The notes beneath the pieces were generated by a model, which searched no databases, was not told the origin of the DNA, and saw only the letters and a list, made by a program, of their open reading frames with translations. Positions 1 through 7,772 of a stretch of DNA of 12,044 nucleotides are shown piece by piece. Position 1 is the stretch's first letter. Every line of letters starts with the position of its first letter. The position numbers and the translations under genes are program-made. Source of the stretch: Bacillota bacterium (lineage in GTDB: Bacteria > Bacillota > Clostridia > Tissierellales > Sedimentibacteraceae); NCBI GenBank assembly GCA_029239575.1, contig JARBUP010000149.1:1-12044 (forward strand). Reading direction: 5' to 3'.

Positions 1-146
1 TCATAATTGTTTTCTTCCAAACACTTCAATCATTCCTCACCAGATGATGCTAAGGTAACGTCATAACCCTTATGTTGCCACATAAGTTTGTAATCATTTC
101 TAAATTCGTCTTCATCTTCTTCAACCAATATCTTGAAATCATACAT
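1..146 (-). pseudogene. Response regulator receiver domain, partial at window edge, with an in-frame TGA
   Basis: Read on the minus strand from ATG at 146-144, the frame gives MYDFKILVEEDEDEF, then a TGA at 32-30, and continues in the same frame as LKCLEENNYD to the window edge. This matches the first beta strand, acidic pocket and second helix of a CheY-like receiver domain (typically ILVVDDE ... SGEEGL ... YDL), which would receive phosphate from the adjacent kinase. The phosphoacceptor Asp and any output domain lie outside the window. The start is well supported: AAAGGGG at 160-154 lies 7 nt upstream, and the kinase stop is only 4 nt away, so the two genes are one operon. Two oddities point to decay: the TGA stands where a Gly codon (GGA) is expected, and a Glu replaces the usual buried Val before the acidic pair. 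A base-call error could explain the TGA alone. Family assignment is firm; pseudogene status is inference. Confidence 0.72.
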
Positions 147-150
147 AGTT

Positions 151-2133
151 CTACCCCTTTAAAAATGGAAATTTCATTTTAAATGTAGTTCCTATCCCAA
201 GTTCTGAATAAACTTGAATTTCACCACCTATTTTTTGTATTTCATTATAAACAATATATAGTCCCAATCCTGTACCTTGTCCTACTTTTTTAGTTGTATA
301 AAAAGGATTAAATATTCGTTCAATATTTTCCTTACTAATGCCAGTTCCTGTATCTTTAAAATCAATTATTAAAAATTCATTATCTACTTTAAAATCAATT
401 GAAATTTTTCCGAAATCAACTATTGAGTCTAAAGAATTTGATAATAAATTTAAAAATATATGATTTAATGATTCAATACTTGTGATGAATTTTATATCAT
501 CATTACAATTAATTTTTAATTCAATATTTTTTTTCAATATAATTTTGTTTTCTAATGATATAATATTTAAAATTGATTCTTTTAAATTGATACATGTTAA
601 TTTGTTATTCTCCATATGTGAGAAATTAAGTAGATTGTTAACTATCTTATCTACCCTTTGAACAGAAGATTCAATTACATCTATTGAATTTTCTGCTATT
701 GGATCTTCTTTAAAAATATAAGTTTTAAGTATATAACAATAATTTTGAATAATACCTAACGGATTTCTTATCTCATGTGCTACACCTGCTGCAAGCTGTC
801 CTAAAGCAATCATTTTATTTTGCTGCAAAATTTGCTGTTGGCTTAATTTTTTGTCCGTTATATCTTCAATAACAATAAGATATTTACTATCCTCATAATT
901 TAATTCAGATATAGTATATACATAATACTTCCCATTAAATATAAACTCATTTTCACTACTTGACCTTTGACCTATATCTATGTGATTTAATATTGGAATA
1001 TTTCTATAATTATTTTTTTCCACAGAAACATTTTGTTTTTTTAGATATTCGCTAAATGATTTATTTTCATTAATAACAGAATTATTTTCATCTATAATAA
1101 TCAAAAAACTCGAAAGTGAATCAACTGTCAATTGCAGATTATTCCTACTTCTGTTTAAATCATCAGTTCTTTTCTTTACTTCAATTTTTAATGTATAACT
1201 CAAGAAAGCTATTCCAACAAAAATTAAAATTAATCCATTAAATAAAATAATCAAAACTAACATAAGTTTTTCTGGAACTTTATATTTTAATATTGGGGCT
1301 GAAATCCCAAACCATTTTTGATGAATTTTTTCAACAGAGTTCTTCTTTTTTAAATTTAATATACCTTTATTTAAAATATTAACAAGCTGTGAGTCATCTC
1401 TTTTTACGCCAATGCTTACCTCTTTATCATACAATACAGAATCCAATATCTTTACATTATCATTTATTCCGAGTTCATCAATAAAATGAATTAAAACAGG
1501 CTCATCCCCTACTACAGCATCAACTTTCCCTTCTTGAAATGCTTTTACTGAATCTAATAAATCAAATGTTTCAAAAATTTTTACATTAGGAATATTTTCA
1601 TTTATATATTCATATGCATAATCTCCAGCAGGTATTGCAACAGTATGTCCAGACAAATCATATGCATAAACAATATCATAACTTTTTTTATCTGTCATCA
1701 CTATAGCTCGGAGTCTGTAAATCGGCTCTGAAAATATAAAATTTTTCATTCGTTCTTCGCTGGGAAAAATATCACACATATCCGAATCACCAGATATTAC
1801 GCTATTTATTACATTTTCCCAAACCTGAGCATCAAATTCGATATCCACTCCTAATTCTATTGATAGAGCATTTACGTAGTCTAATACTAACCCTTTGTAT
1901 TGGCCGCTATTTTTGTCAATATATGCAAATGGTGGTGCATTTTTGTCAGATGAAAAATAAAGTGTACCTTTTTCTGATAAATAATTTGTTTCTTCGGTTG
2001 AAATTGGAATCGAATAATTTATATATTCATAAAGATTTAAATCATATTTATTGCTAATTAATTGATTTGAAGCTATTAGCACAACTATTATTGTAATGAT
2101 TGAAATAATAAGAACTAATTTCTTATTAGTCAT
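151..2133 (-). CDS. Membrane sensor histidine kinase with solute-binding (SBP_bac_3-like) sensor, PAS and HisKA-HATPase
   Basis: A membrane sensor kinase that should autophosphorylate on His and pass phosphate to the regulator encoded 4 nt downstream. Residues below are numbered from an upstream ATG at 2151 (666 aa). There is a membrane anchor at 11-28, an extracellular bilobed solute-binding domain at about 60-285 (APPFAY, FSEPIY), a second membrane segment at 296-319, a PAS-like domain at about 340-432, HisKA with phosphoacceptor His459 in AHEIRNP, and an HATPase domain with N-box Asn568/Asn572, DTGTG at 600-604, an F-box (FNPFYTTK) and GTGLG at 626-630. All catalytic motifs are intact. The preferred start is the ATG at 2133 (660 aa), because AAAGGA at 2148-2143 lies 9 nt before it and the 2151 ATG has no binding site. 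The layout is like the BvgS/EvgS sensor half, without receiver or Hpt domains. The ligand is probably a small molecule such as an amino acid, but this is not shown. Confidence 0.93.
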   Translation of the reverse strand: MTNKKLVLIISIITIIVVLIASNQLISNKYDLNLYEYINYSIPISTEETNYLSEKGTLYFSSDKNAPPFAYIDKNSGQYKGLVLDYVNALSIELGVDIEFDAQVWENVINSVISGDSDMCDIFPSEERMKNFIFSEPIYRLRAIVMTDKKSYDIVYAYDLSGHTVAIPAGDYAYEYINENIPNVKIFETFDLLDSVKAFQEGKVDAVVGDEPVLIHFIDELGINDNVKILDSVLYDKEVSIGVKRDDSQLVNILNKGILNLKKKNSVEKIHQKWFGISAPILKYKVPEKLMLVLIILFNGLILIFVGIAFLSYTLKIEVKKRTDDLNRSRNNLQLTVDSLSSFLIIIDENNSVINENKSFSEYLKKQNVSVEKNNYRNIPILNHIDIGQRSSSENEFIFNGKYYVYTISELNYEDSKYLIVIEDITDKKLSQQQILQQNKMIALGQLAAGVAHEIRNPLGIIQNYCYILKTYIFKEDPIAENSIDVIESSVQRVDKIVNNLLNFSHMENNKLTCINLKESILNIISLENKIILKKNIELKINCNDDIKFITSIESLNHIFLNLLSNSLDSIVDFGKISIDFKVDNEFLIIDFKDTGTGISKENIERIFNPFYTTKKVGQGTGLGLYIVYNEIQKIGGEIQVYSELGIGTTFKMKFPFLKG

Positions 2134-2153
2134 ATGTTTAATTCCTTTCATAT

Positions 2154-2182
2154 ATTATAAAAATGGTTTTCTAAAGTTTCAT
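2154..2182 (-). promoter_or_regulatory. Possible promoter of the kinase operon
   Basis: On the minus strand TATAAT lies at 2159-2154 and ATGAAA (4 of 6 matches to TTGACA) at 2182-2177, with a 17-nt spacer. The predicted transcript start would fall almost on the ribosome binding site, giving a very short leader, which lowers confidence. It also argues against the upstream ATG at 2151 as the real start. Confidence 0.3.
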
Positions 2183-2342
2183 GTTATGCTTCCCATTAAT
2201 TCTTCTATAAGCTTGCAATTTTTAAGTACCATTTTCTAATTATTTTAAACCAAACTTATTGTATATGTTGTCATAATCTGTTTTGTAAAACCATTTATAC
2301 CTTTACCAAGTTATTTTTGTATTATTAATTACATAAAAATAT

Positions 2343-2376
2343 AGGAGCATGTCCATATAATATATGAACTGCTCCT
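2343..2376 (-). terminator. Hairpin terminator downstream of a decayed gene
   Basis: AGGAGCA (2343-2349) and TGCTCCT (2370-2376) are perfect inverted repeats, and the inside can extend the stem imperfectly (CATAT/ATATG). On the minus strand it is followed by ATATTTTTATG, so it reads as an intrinsic terminator for minus-strand transcription. It sits just after the stop codon of the fossil frame at 2384, which suggests that frame was once the 3' end of an expressed gene. Confidence 0.55.
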
Positions 2377-2383
2377 TAAGTTA

Positions 2384-2561
2384 TTAGTAATTTAATGCAC
2401 GTGGTAGTTTTGATGCCTGTTGTACCCAGTCTTCAACTTGATTCTGAGTAGGAATTTTTCTCACCAGTTTTTTTGTTTCATTGAATCTGTGAAGAAACAG
2501 CACCTGATGATTTACTTAATTGATTTAAAACATCTTGATTGTTTAGCAGCCCAGAAATTAG
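2384..2561 (-). pseudogene. Remnant of a small minus-strand gene, frameshifted
   Basis: The 464-bp gap between the permease and the kinase contains protein-like sequence in two overlapping minus-strand frames, neither with a usable start. One (2561-2481) reads LLNNQDVLNQLSKSSGAVSS and stops. The other (2515-2384) ends KIPTQNQVEDWVQQASKLPR and then ALNY, a stop, and 7 nt later a terminator hairpin. The first fragment faintly resembles the start of DUF937-type proteins; the second is not recognised. The two may come from one frameshifted gene or from two genes. Composition and position suggest decay, but the fragments are short enough that chance cannot be excluded. Confidence 0.3.
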
Positions 2562-2577
2562 TTATAATATAAAAATA

Positions 2578-2596
2578 AAGCGCTGAATCAGCGCTT
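2578..2596 (-). terminator. Intrinsic terminator of the ABC exporter operon
   Basis: A perfect 9-bp inverted repeat, AAGCGCTGA and TCAGCGCTT around a single central base, lies 20 nt after the permease stop codon. On the minus strand it is followed by TATTTTTATATTA. The stem, the position and the T-rich tail all fit a terminator that closes the operon before the kinase genes. Confidence 0.8.
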
Positions 2597-2615
2597 CAAA
2601 ATTATATTATTAGTA

Positions 2616-5096
2616 TCAGTCTATAGCTTTCATAGACTCAACCATTTCTATTTTTCTTAGTTTTCTATACATAATCAAATTTACAAGCATTGCAAATATC
2701 AGTGTTATTATAACTGAATACACATAACTTTTAAATGAAATACTTCTTCCCATCATGAGGTTTACAGCTTCTACAGTTTGAATTACAAATGTGTGAAGCC
2801 ATGCTCCTAAAGGTAAACCTACTATTGTTCCTATCATACTCAAAATTGTAGTTTCTCTAAAAACATAGGACGCAACTTCTTCATTATGGTAACCAAGAAC
2901 TTTTAAAGTTGAAAGTTCTTTTCGTCTTTCGTTAATATTTATGTTTGTCAAATTGTAAAGAACAATTACAGCCAAAGTTCCTGATGCTAAAATTATTACA
3001 ACTACAATATATTCAATATTTGAAAGAAGACTATCAAAAGATTTTTTAATTTGAGTTACTGGTTCTACATTCATAACAGAATCACTTGTCAATAATTCGC
3101 TTATATATTCTTCTTGGCTTTTTTCTTCAGTTGTATTTACAAGCAAAGTATTGTACTCTATATCGTTTTTATAAAATTCTGTGTAGTCATTTTTATTAAT
3201 ATAAATATAACAACCAACATAATTTTCAGTTGTATTTGTTAAAATAAATTCAGCAGTTTTGTTATCACTATTTTCAAGTGTAAAGATATCTCCTACTTTT
3301 AATCCCATTATTTCTGCAAGTTTCTCCGTCATTATAATTGATGAATCATTAAACTCAATTTCGTTTTTAGATGATCTATCCCTTAAATTTATTACTTTTG
3401 TTAAGTCATTTGAATGTTCAGCAACTTTTATTGTTGTTGATATTTTTTCGTTTTTATTAGATACATATCCATTTTCAGTATATATTTTTGCATAATCTTC
3501 AACTTTATTTTTATCATTTAAAAATTCATTTAATATAGCATCATACTTTTCAACATCTTCAAGCCCAACATTTAAATCATATTTAAGCAACTCTATAAAT
3601 TGAGTATTTGCAATGCTTCCTATGGAATCAAGAAGACCAAATCCTGTGAGCATTAAAGCTGTACAACCTCCGATTCCTACCACTGTCATAATTAAATGTT
3701 TTTTATATCTCATGATATTTCTTGCTGTTGACTTATAAGAAAATTTCATTCTTGACCATATAAAATCTATACGTTCAAGAAGAATCCTTTTTCCTGCTTT
3801 TGGTGCTTTGGCAAGCATAAGAGTTGCAGGCTTTTCTTTAAGTGAACTGCTGCAAACATTATAAGTTACTGCTACAGTCAACAATATTATTATGAAAGCT
3901 TCTGGTAGCGCATAACGCCATAACATTTGGTTTGTTAAACTTGGTAGATGATACATACTTCTATATGCATTCCAAATAACGCTTGGCAACAATCTAAATC
4001 CAATTAAAATTCCTGCTACACATCCTAAAGTACTGGCAAGTCCACTGTAAATAATATATTTTGATATAATAGTTGATTTTCTATAACCTAAAGCTTTTAA
4101 TGTTCCAATTTGAGTACGCTCTTCTTCAACCATTCGAGTCATAGTAGTTAAAGTTACTAAAGCTGCTATAAGAAAAAAGAATACTGGAAAAACTTTTGCT
4201 ACATCACTTACTTTTCCTGCATTTGCAGAAAAGCTTGCATAACTTACATTTGAATTTCTGTCAAGCACATACCATTCTGGAGTTTGTAAATTAATTATTT
4301 CTTTTTCAGCATCTGATAATTCAACTGCTGCATCTGCTAATTTTATTTCTGCTTCTTTTTTAGCATCAAGATATTTAATTTCATTGTCTTTAATTTCTAC
4401 TATGCCCTTAATATAGTCTTTCTGCCCATTAGCTAAATCTATTTCACCATCTTTTATTTTAATTTCTGCTTTAGCTATTTCATCTTTTAAAGTTTTTTCA
4501 GCATCTGCTAACTCAATTAATCCATCGTTATATTCTACCCAGCCTTCATCAAGTTCTTTTCTTGCATCTTCAGCTTCTAAAAGTCCATCTTTTAATTCTA
4601 AGCTGGCTTCTTGTAGTTCTAAACGCCCATCCTCAAGTTCTACCCAAGCATCCTTTAGTTTAGTACGATTTTCTTCTATTTCTTCTTTTGCTTCTTCTAA
4701 TTTGATTTCCGCTTCTTTTATTTGTTCTTTTGCATGATTTAGCTGAGCTCGACCATCATAATATTTTTCCCAACCATTTGCTATTTGCGCTGAAGCATCT
4801 GCAAGTTTATTTTCGCCTTGCTTTAATAAATTATAACTATAAAGAAGTTCATCAGAATTTTTAGGTAAACCTTGTAAATTACCTTGAAGAATATTAATAT
4901 TATCTTGTAAAATTTGTTGCTGTTCTTTTAAAGAATTAAGCTGTGATTGATAGTTTTCTAAAGATTGTCCTTGTTCTGAATCAATTGGACCATTGTTAAT
5001 ATTTTCAATTATAGATTCTAATTCCGCAATACTATTTTGTAGAAACGAATTTTGATTTTCTAAAGTAGATAATTGAACAGATACAGCATCTCTCAT
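2616..5096 (-). CDS. ABC exporter permease, C-terminal part (second half of a gene split by a frameshift)
   Basis: An open frame of 826 codons holding the rest of the MacB/FtsX-family permease that begins at 6594. Residues 1-270 are coiled coil, including near-perfect heptads at 153-201 of the form ELxDGxx. Then come a first FtsX core with membrane segments near 303-320, 348-370 and 398-415 and the loop EERTQIGTLKALGYRK (326-340), another membrane segment at 468-490, an extracellular domain (500-690), and a second FtsX core with segments near 695-717, 749-770 and 790-810 and the motif RRKELSTLKVLGY (724-736). The two TLKxLG loops are the typical contact with the ATPase. The ATG at 5096 has no ribosome binding site, and the frame stays open upstream to the duplication (...TLVLTS before the Met). 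It was therefore probably translated only as part of the full-length protein and is likely silent now. Confidence 0.85.
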   Translation of the reverse strand: MRDAVSVQLSTLENQNSFLQNSIAELESIIENINNGPIDSEQGQSLENYQSQLNSLKEQQQILQDNINILQGNLQGLPKNSDELLYSYNLLKQGENKLADASAQIANGWEKYYDGRAQLNHAKEQIKEAEIKLEEAKEEIEENRTKLKDAWVELEDGRLELQEASLELKDGLLEAEDARKELDEGWVEYNDGLIELADAEKTLKDEIAKAEIKIKDGEIDLANGQKDYIKGIVEIKDNEIKYLDAKKEAEIKLADAAVELSDAEKEIINLQTPEWYVLDRNSNVSYASFSANAGKVSDVAKVFPVFFFLIAALVTLTTMTRMVEEERTQIGTLKALGYRKSTIISKYIIYSGLASTLGCVAGILIGFRLLPSVIWNAYRSMYHLPSLTNQMLWRYALPEAFIIILLTVAVTYNVCSSSLKEKPATLMLAKAPKAGKRILLERIDFIWSRMKFSYKSTARNIMRYKKHLIMTVVGIGGCTALMLTGFGLLDSIGSIANTQFIELLKYDLNVGLEDVEKYDAILNEFLNDKNKVEDYAKIYTENGYVSNKNEKISTTIKVAEHSNDLTKVINLRDRSSKNEIEFNDSSIIMTEKLAEIMGLKVGDIFTLENSDNKTAEFILTNTTENYVGCYIYINKNDYTEFYKNDIEYNTLLVNTTEEKSQEEYISELLTSDSVMNVEPVTQIKKSFDSLLSNIEYIVVVIILASGTLAVIVLYNLTNININERRKELSTLKVLGYHNEEVASYVFRETTILSMIGTIVGLPLGAWLHTFVIQTVEAVNLMMGRSISFKSYVYSVIITLIFAMLVNLIMYRKLRKIEMVESMKAID

Positions 5097-5204
5097 ACTC
5101 GTTAAAACTAAAGTTACAGCACCTTTGGTTGTTTCATCATTTTGAAGTGAATAAAAAAAGTCTTCTCTTGAAGCAAAAGTTAATCCGCTCGGATTTAATG
5201 CATT

Positions 5205-5258
5205 AATTATTTGATCTATAAGTGCATTAAATTATTTGATCTATAAGTGCATTAAATT
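5205..5258. repeat. 25-bp tandem duplication that breaks the permease frame
   Basis: The sequence repeats with a period of exactly 25 bp from 5205 to 5258 (two full copies plus 4 nt), with no mismatch. Because 25 is not a multiple of 3, the duplication shifts the frame: the upstream reading ends FNALIDQII and hits TAA at 5229-5227, inside the repeat. Dropping one copy gives FNALIDQIINALNPSGL and joins, with no further stop, to the frame beginning MRDAV at 5096. A third, imperfect copy of part of the unit (AATTAATGCA) follows on the minus strand and may have helped slippage. Confidence 0.95.
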
Positions 5259-6594
5259 GTTCTTTTTGATTATTTAATTCTCTTACTCCTGCTTCATATT
5301 GATTTTCTGCATCTATAAGCATGCTTTTTGCATTAGAAAGTTTCTTGCTACCTTCTTTGATTTTCTCTTTTCCTTCTTCGAGTTCTTTTATTCCATCTAA
5401 ATATTCTTGTTCTCCTCGATTAAATTCTGCTTGAGCTTCTGATAATTCCTTTTCTGAGTCAAGAAATTTCATCAATCCATCCGTATATTCTATTTGGCCA
5501 TTTTCAAGGTCAACTATTCCTTCAGCATATTTTAACTCGCCATCATCAAGCTCTATTTTAGCTTCATTTATTTTTTCATACCCATCATTTATTTTTGTTG
5601 TTGCATCATTTGTTTCTTTTTTTAATGTTTCTCTTGCATCTTGTAATTTTATTTTACCCTCTTTAATTTCTAAAGACGCATCAAATAATTTTCTTTTGCC
5701 ATCTGCTATTTTTATTGCAGCATCAGAAAGTTCTGTTTCTGCTTCTTCTTTTGAATCTTCGTATTCTTTTTTTCCTTCATTTAATTCTTTGTAAGCTTCA
5801 TTTTTTATATCTGCAATTCTGATTAAAGATTGCTCTATTCCAATAGTTTTTAGCTTATCCACATAATTTTCTATATAATTTTCATATTCATCAGTAAATG
5901 CCATATATTTTTCTGAATCATTAATTTTTATAAAAAAGTCCGTGTACACGCTCATAGAAAAACATGATTCATCAACATAAACAAGTGCATTTGCTGTTCC
6001 ATTCCCTATGCTTGATCTTTCACTTTCAACTGAAAAATAAAACGGATTTTCAACAATTCCTACTACTGTATATTCTAATACATTATATGTATCACCTATA
6101 TTTTCATAGTCTTCATTTTCTTTTGAAATAGTAAGTTTACTACCTATTTCTATTTCTGAAATAGTGCCCCAACTTTTTTCTACCACGCATTCCTTTTCAT
6201 TTAAAGGCATTCTTCCTGATATAATTTGCAAATTATTTATTAGACCATTTCCATTTTTTAAAATAGGAAGACCGAATATTTTAGCAGTTAAAACTTCATT
6301 ATTTACATTAAGCAAAGAATCTATGACATATGCTGGCATTATTTCTTTTACGCCTGTTAGGTTAGATACAGTATCTATATCCTTTTTAGTTAGCCCTTTT
6401 GTTGCTTTAATAAAAATGTCAGCTGTATTGTTTTCATCATAATATATGTCGGCAGTTGCCCTCATATCTGGAGTAGAAACTAAAAGGCCTGATAAAAAAC
6501 CGATACTTAAAGCAACTATAGAAAAAATTGCTGCAAACCGTCCAAAACTCGATTTTATTTCATCAAAAATAATTTTGAAAAATGTTTTTTTCAC
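5227..6594 (-). CDS. ABC exporter permease, N-terminal part (first half of a gene split by a frameshift)
   Basis: The first part of the MacB/FtsX-family permease. From the GTG at 6594 the protein begins MKKTFFKIIFDEIKSSFGRF, has a membrane segment at about residues 20-39, a MacB-like extracellular domain at about 42-260, and then coiled coil to its end at residue 455, rich in ELxDG, IKEG and LSDA units. A TTG at 6615 is also in frame, but GTG is preferred: family members usually begin with this short basic stretch, and the GTG lies next to the ATPase stop codon (6598-6596), suggesting translational coupling. No second membrane core is present before the stop, so this product alone could not form a working permease. 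The stop is created by the 25-bp duplication; with one copy removed the full gene (2616-6594) encodes about 1,317 residues. The substrate is unknown. Confidence 0.85.
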   Translation of the reverse strand: MKKTFFKIIFDEIKSSFGRFAAIFSIVALSIGFLSGLLVSTPDMRATADIYYDENNTADIFIKATKGLTKKDIDTVSNLTGVKEIMPAYVIDSLLNVNNEVLTAKIFGLPILKNGNGLINNLQIISGRMPLNEKECVVEKSWGTISEIEIGSKLTISKENEDYENIGDTYNVLEYTVVGIVENPFYFSVESERSSIGNGTANALVYVDESCFSMSVYTDFFIKINDSEKYMAFTDEYENYIENYVDKLKTIGIEQSLIRIADIKNEAYKELNEGKKEYEDSKEEAETELSDAAIKIADGKRKLFDASLEIKEGKIKLQDARETLKKETNDATTKINDGYEKINEAKIELDDGELKYAEGIVDLENGQIEYTDGLMKFLDSEKELSEAQAEFNRGEQEYLDGIKELEEGKEKIKEGSKKLSNAKSMLIDAENQYEAGVRELNNQKEQFNALIDQII

Positions 6595-6595
6595 T

Positions 6596-7300
6596 CTACC
6601 ACTCAATCCTTTCAACAGGTACTGGATTAGCGTTTAGTTCTATTTTTTGAATCGAACCATTTTTTACATGTATTACCCTATCAGCCATTTGAGTTAACGC
6701 TAAATTATGTGTAACTATAATAACTGTTTTACCAAAATTGCGACATGTATCCTGTAAAAGCTTTAAAATATTTTTACCCGTATTATAATCAAGAGCTCCT
6801 GTTGGCTCATCACAAAGTAAAATCTTTGGGTTTTTAGCTAATGCTCTTGCTATAGAAACACGTTGTTGCTCTCCTCCTGATAGCTGTGCAGGAAAATTTT
6901 GTGTTCGGTTAGATAATCCAACCTGTTCAAGTGCTAATTTCGGATCCATTGGATTTTTACATATTTCTGAAGCAAGCTCCACATTTTCAACAGCTGTTAA
7001 ATTCTGCATAAGATTATAAAATTGAAAAACAAAGCCAACATCATATCTCCTAAAATCTGTTAGCTGCCTTTCATTTAATCCACTAACTATACAGTCATCT
7101 AATTTAATGGTCCCACTGTCACATGAATCCATTCCTCCAAGCATATTTAAAATTGTAGTTTTGCCAGCTCCACTTGGACCTACAATTACACAAAATTCAC
7201 CTTTATTAATAGAAAAATTCACATTATCAGAAGCAGCAATATTCATACCGCCCATATTATAATATTTACATACGTTTTCAAACAAAACAAAATGATTCAA
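6596..7300 (-). CDS. ABC exporter ATP-binding protein, MacB/LolD type
   Basis: The ATPase that would drive the neighbouring FtsX-type permease from the cytoplasmic side. The 234 residues carry Walker A GPSGAGKTT (41-49), the Q-loop Gln93 in FVFQFYNL, signature LSGGEQQR (140-147), Walker B ILLCDEPTGALD (160-171) and the H-loop His198 in THN. The form of the signature and the FxFYNL loop are typical of the MacB/LolD/BceA branch. The start is TTG at 7300, supported by GGGAG (7313-7309) 8 nt upstream; no ATG nearby fits. Its stop codon lies 1 nt before the proposed GTG of the permease, so the two form an operon with the ATPase first. The ATPase looks intact although its partner is split, so it may have no function in this strain unless full-length permease is still made. 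Confidence 0.95.
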   Translation of the reverse strand: MNHFVLFENVCKYYNMGGMNIAASDNVNFSINKGEFCVIVGPSGAGKTTILNMLGGMDSCDSGTIKLDDCIVSGLNERQLTDFRRYDVGFVFQFYNLMQNLTAVENVELASEICKNPMDPKLALEQVGLSNRTQNFPAQLSGGEQQRVSIARALAKNPKILLCDEPTGALDYNTGKNILKLLQDTCRNFGKTVIIVTHNLALTQMADRVIHVKNGSIQKIELNANPVPVERIEW

Positions 7301-7352
7301 AATTTATTCTCCCTAACATATTTTCTATTTAGATAAAAAATCTTCACTTAAT

Positions 7353-7380
7353 ATTATATCATAATAAACTTTAAAGTAAA
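7353..7380 (-). promoter_or_regulatory. Probable promoter of the ABC exporter operon, overlapped by a palindrome
   Basis: On the minus strand TATAAT lies at 7358-7353 and TTTACT (4 of 6 matches to TTGACA) at 7380-7375, spacer 16 nt, about 50 nt before the TTG start. The perfect 10-bp palindrome ACTTTAAAGT (7368-7377) overlaps the -35 element and could be an operator, though short AT-rich palindromes also occur by chance here. Confidence 0.45.
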
Positions 7381-7504
7381 TTTAATAATAATTAATTTTA
7401 TGGTAATTTATTCTTAAATTTCAATACAAAACAAGTATATTATTTTCAACAAAGCAAATAATGTAATTAAAATATTTTATATAAAAAGAGGTGAAACAAC
7501 TAAA

Positions 7505-7618
7505 ATGGCAAAAGATAAAAACGAGAAAAACGGAAGAGGCAAAGCTCACAACGCAAATAAGGCTAAAGACAATAATAACAAATTAGAAAATAAAAAAGAT
7601 AATAATAAAGATAAATAA
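7505..7618 (+). CDS. 37-residue Lys/Asn-rich basic micro-protein, unknown function
   Basis: An ATG-to-TAA frame encoding MAKDKNEKNGRGKAHNANKA and 17 further residues, mostly Lys, Asn and Asp, with no aromatic or Cys residue and only one large aliphatic residue (Leu). The start is supported by AGAGGTG (7487-7493) 11 nt upstream, and a clear terminator follows 28 nt after the stop. It is predicted to be soluble, disordered and highly charged. It lies upstream of, and on the same strand as, the SASP gene, which makes a spore-core or DNA-associated role possible, since several minor SASPs are equally small and polar. I do not recognise a family, so the role is inference only. An AT-rich region can produce Lys/Asn-rich frames by chance, but the binding site and terminator together favour a real gene. 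Confidence 0.6.
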   Translation: MAKDKNEKNGRGKAHNANKAKDNNNKLENKKDNNKDK

Positions 7619-7645
7619 ATTTATCTCATCTTAATGGCAAAATAT

Positions 7646-7672
7646 TAAAAAATCCTCTACTGAGGATTTTTT
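7646..7672 (+). terminator. Terminator of the 37-residue micro-protein gene
   Basis: ATCCTC (7652-7657), loop TACT and GAGGAT (7662-7667) form a stem flanked by an A-run and a T-run that extend it, ending TTTTTT. This is a typical intrinsic terminator; it separates the micro-protein gene from the SASP gene, so the two are probably transcribed separately. Confidence 0.8.
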
Positions 7673-7772
7673 AATTGTACTTTTATAACTTTTCATACAA
7701 ATAATAACAGTTTAAATAATACATTTATTCAAATAATAACTATAAATACATTTTGAAATCGGAGGTAATTTA

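Noticed and set aside
30..32. TGA recoding (selenocysteine or Trp) in the response regulator
   Set aside because: Trp is written TGG in this and other genes of the window, the expected residue is Gly, and no stem-loop of selenocysteine type is seen after the codon.
5205..5258. CRISPR or attachment-site repeat
   Set aside because: The copies are directly abutting with no spacer, lie inside a coding region, and their loss restores the frame, so it is a simple tandem duplication.
6164..6637. Plus-strand frames opposite the start of the permease
   Set aside because: They overlap a clear MacB/FtsX coding region and lack start signals.
7690..7760. Sigma-G promoter for the SASP gene
   Set aside because: Candidate pairs had wrong spacing or poor -10 matches, so none can be placed with confidence.
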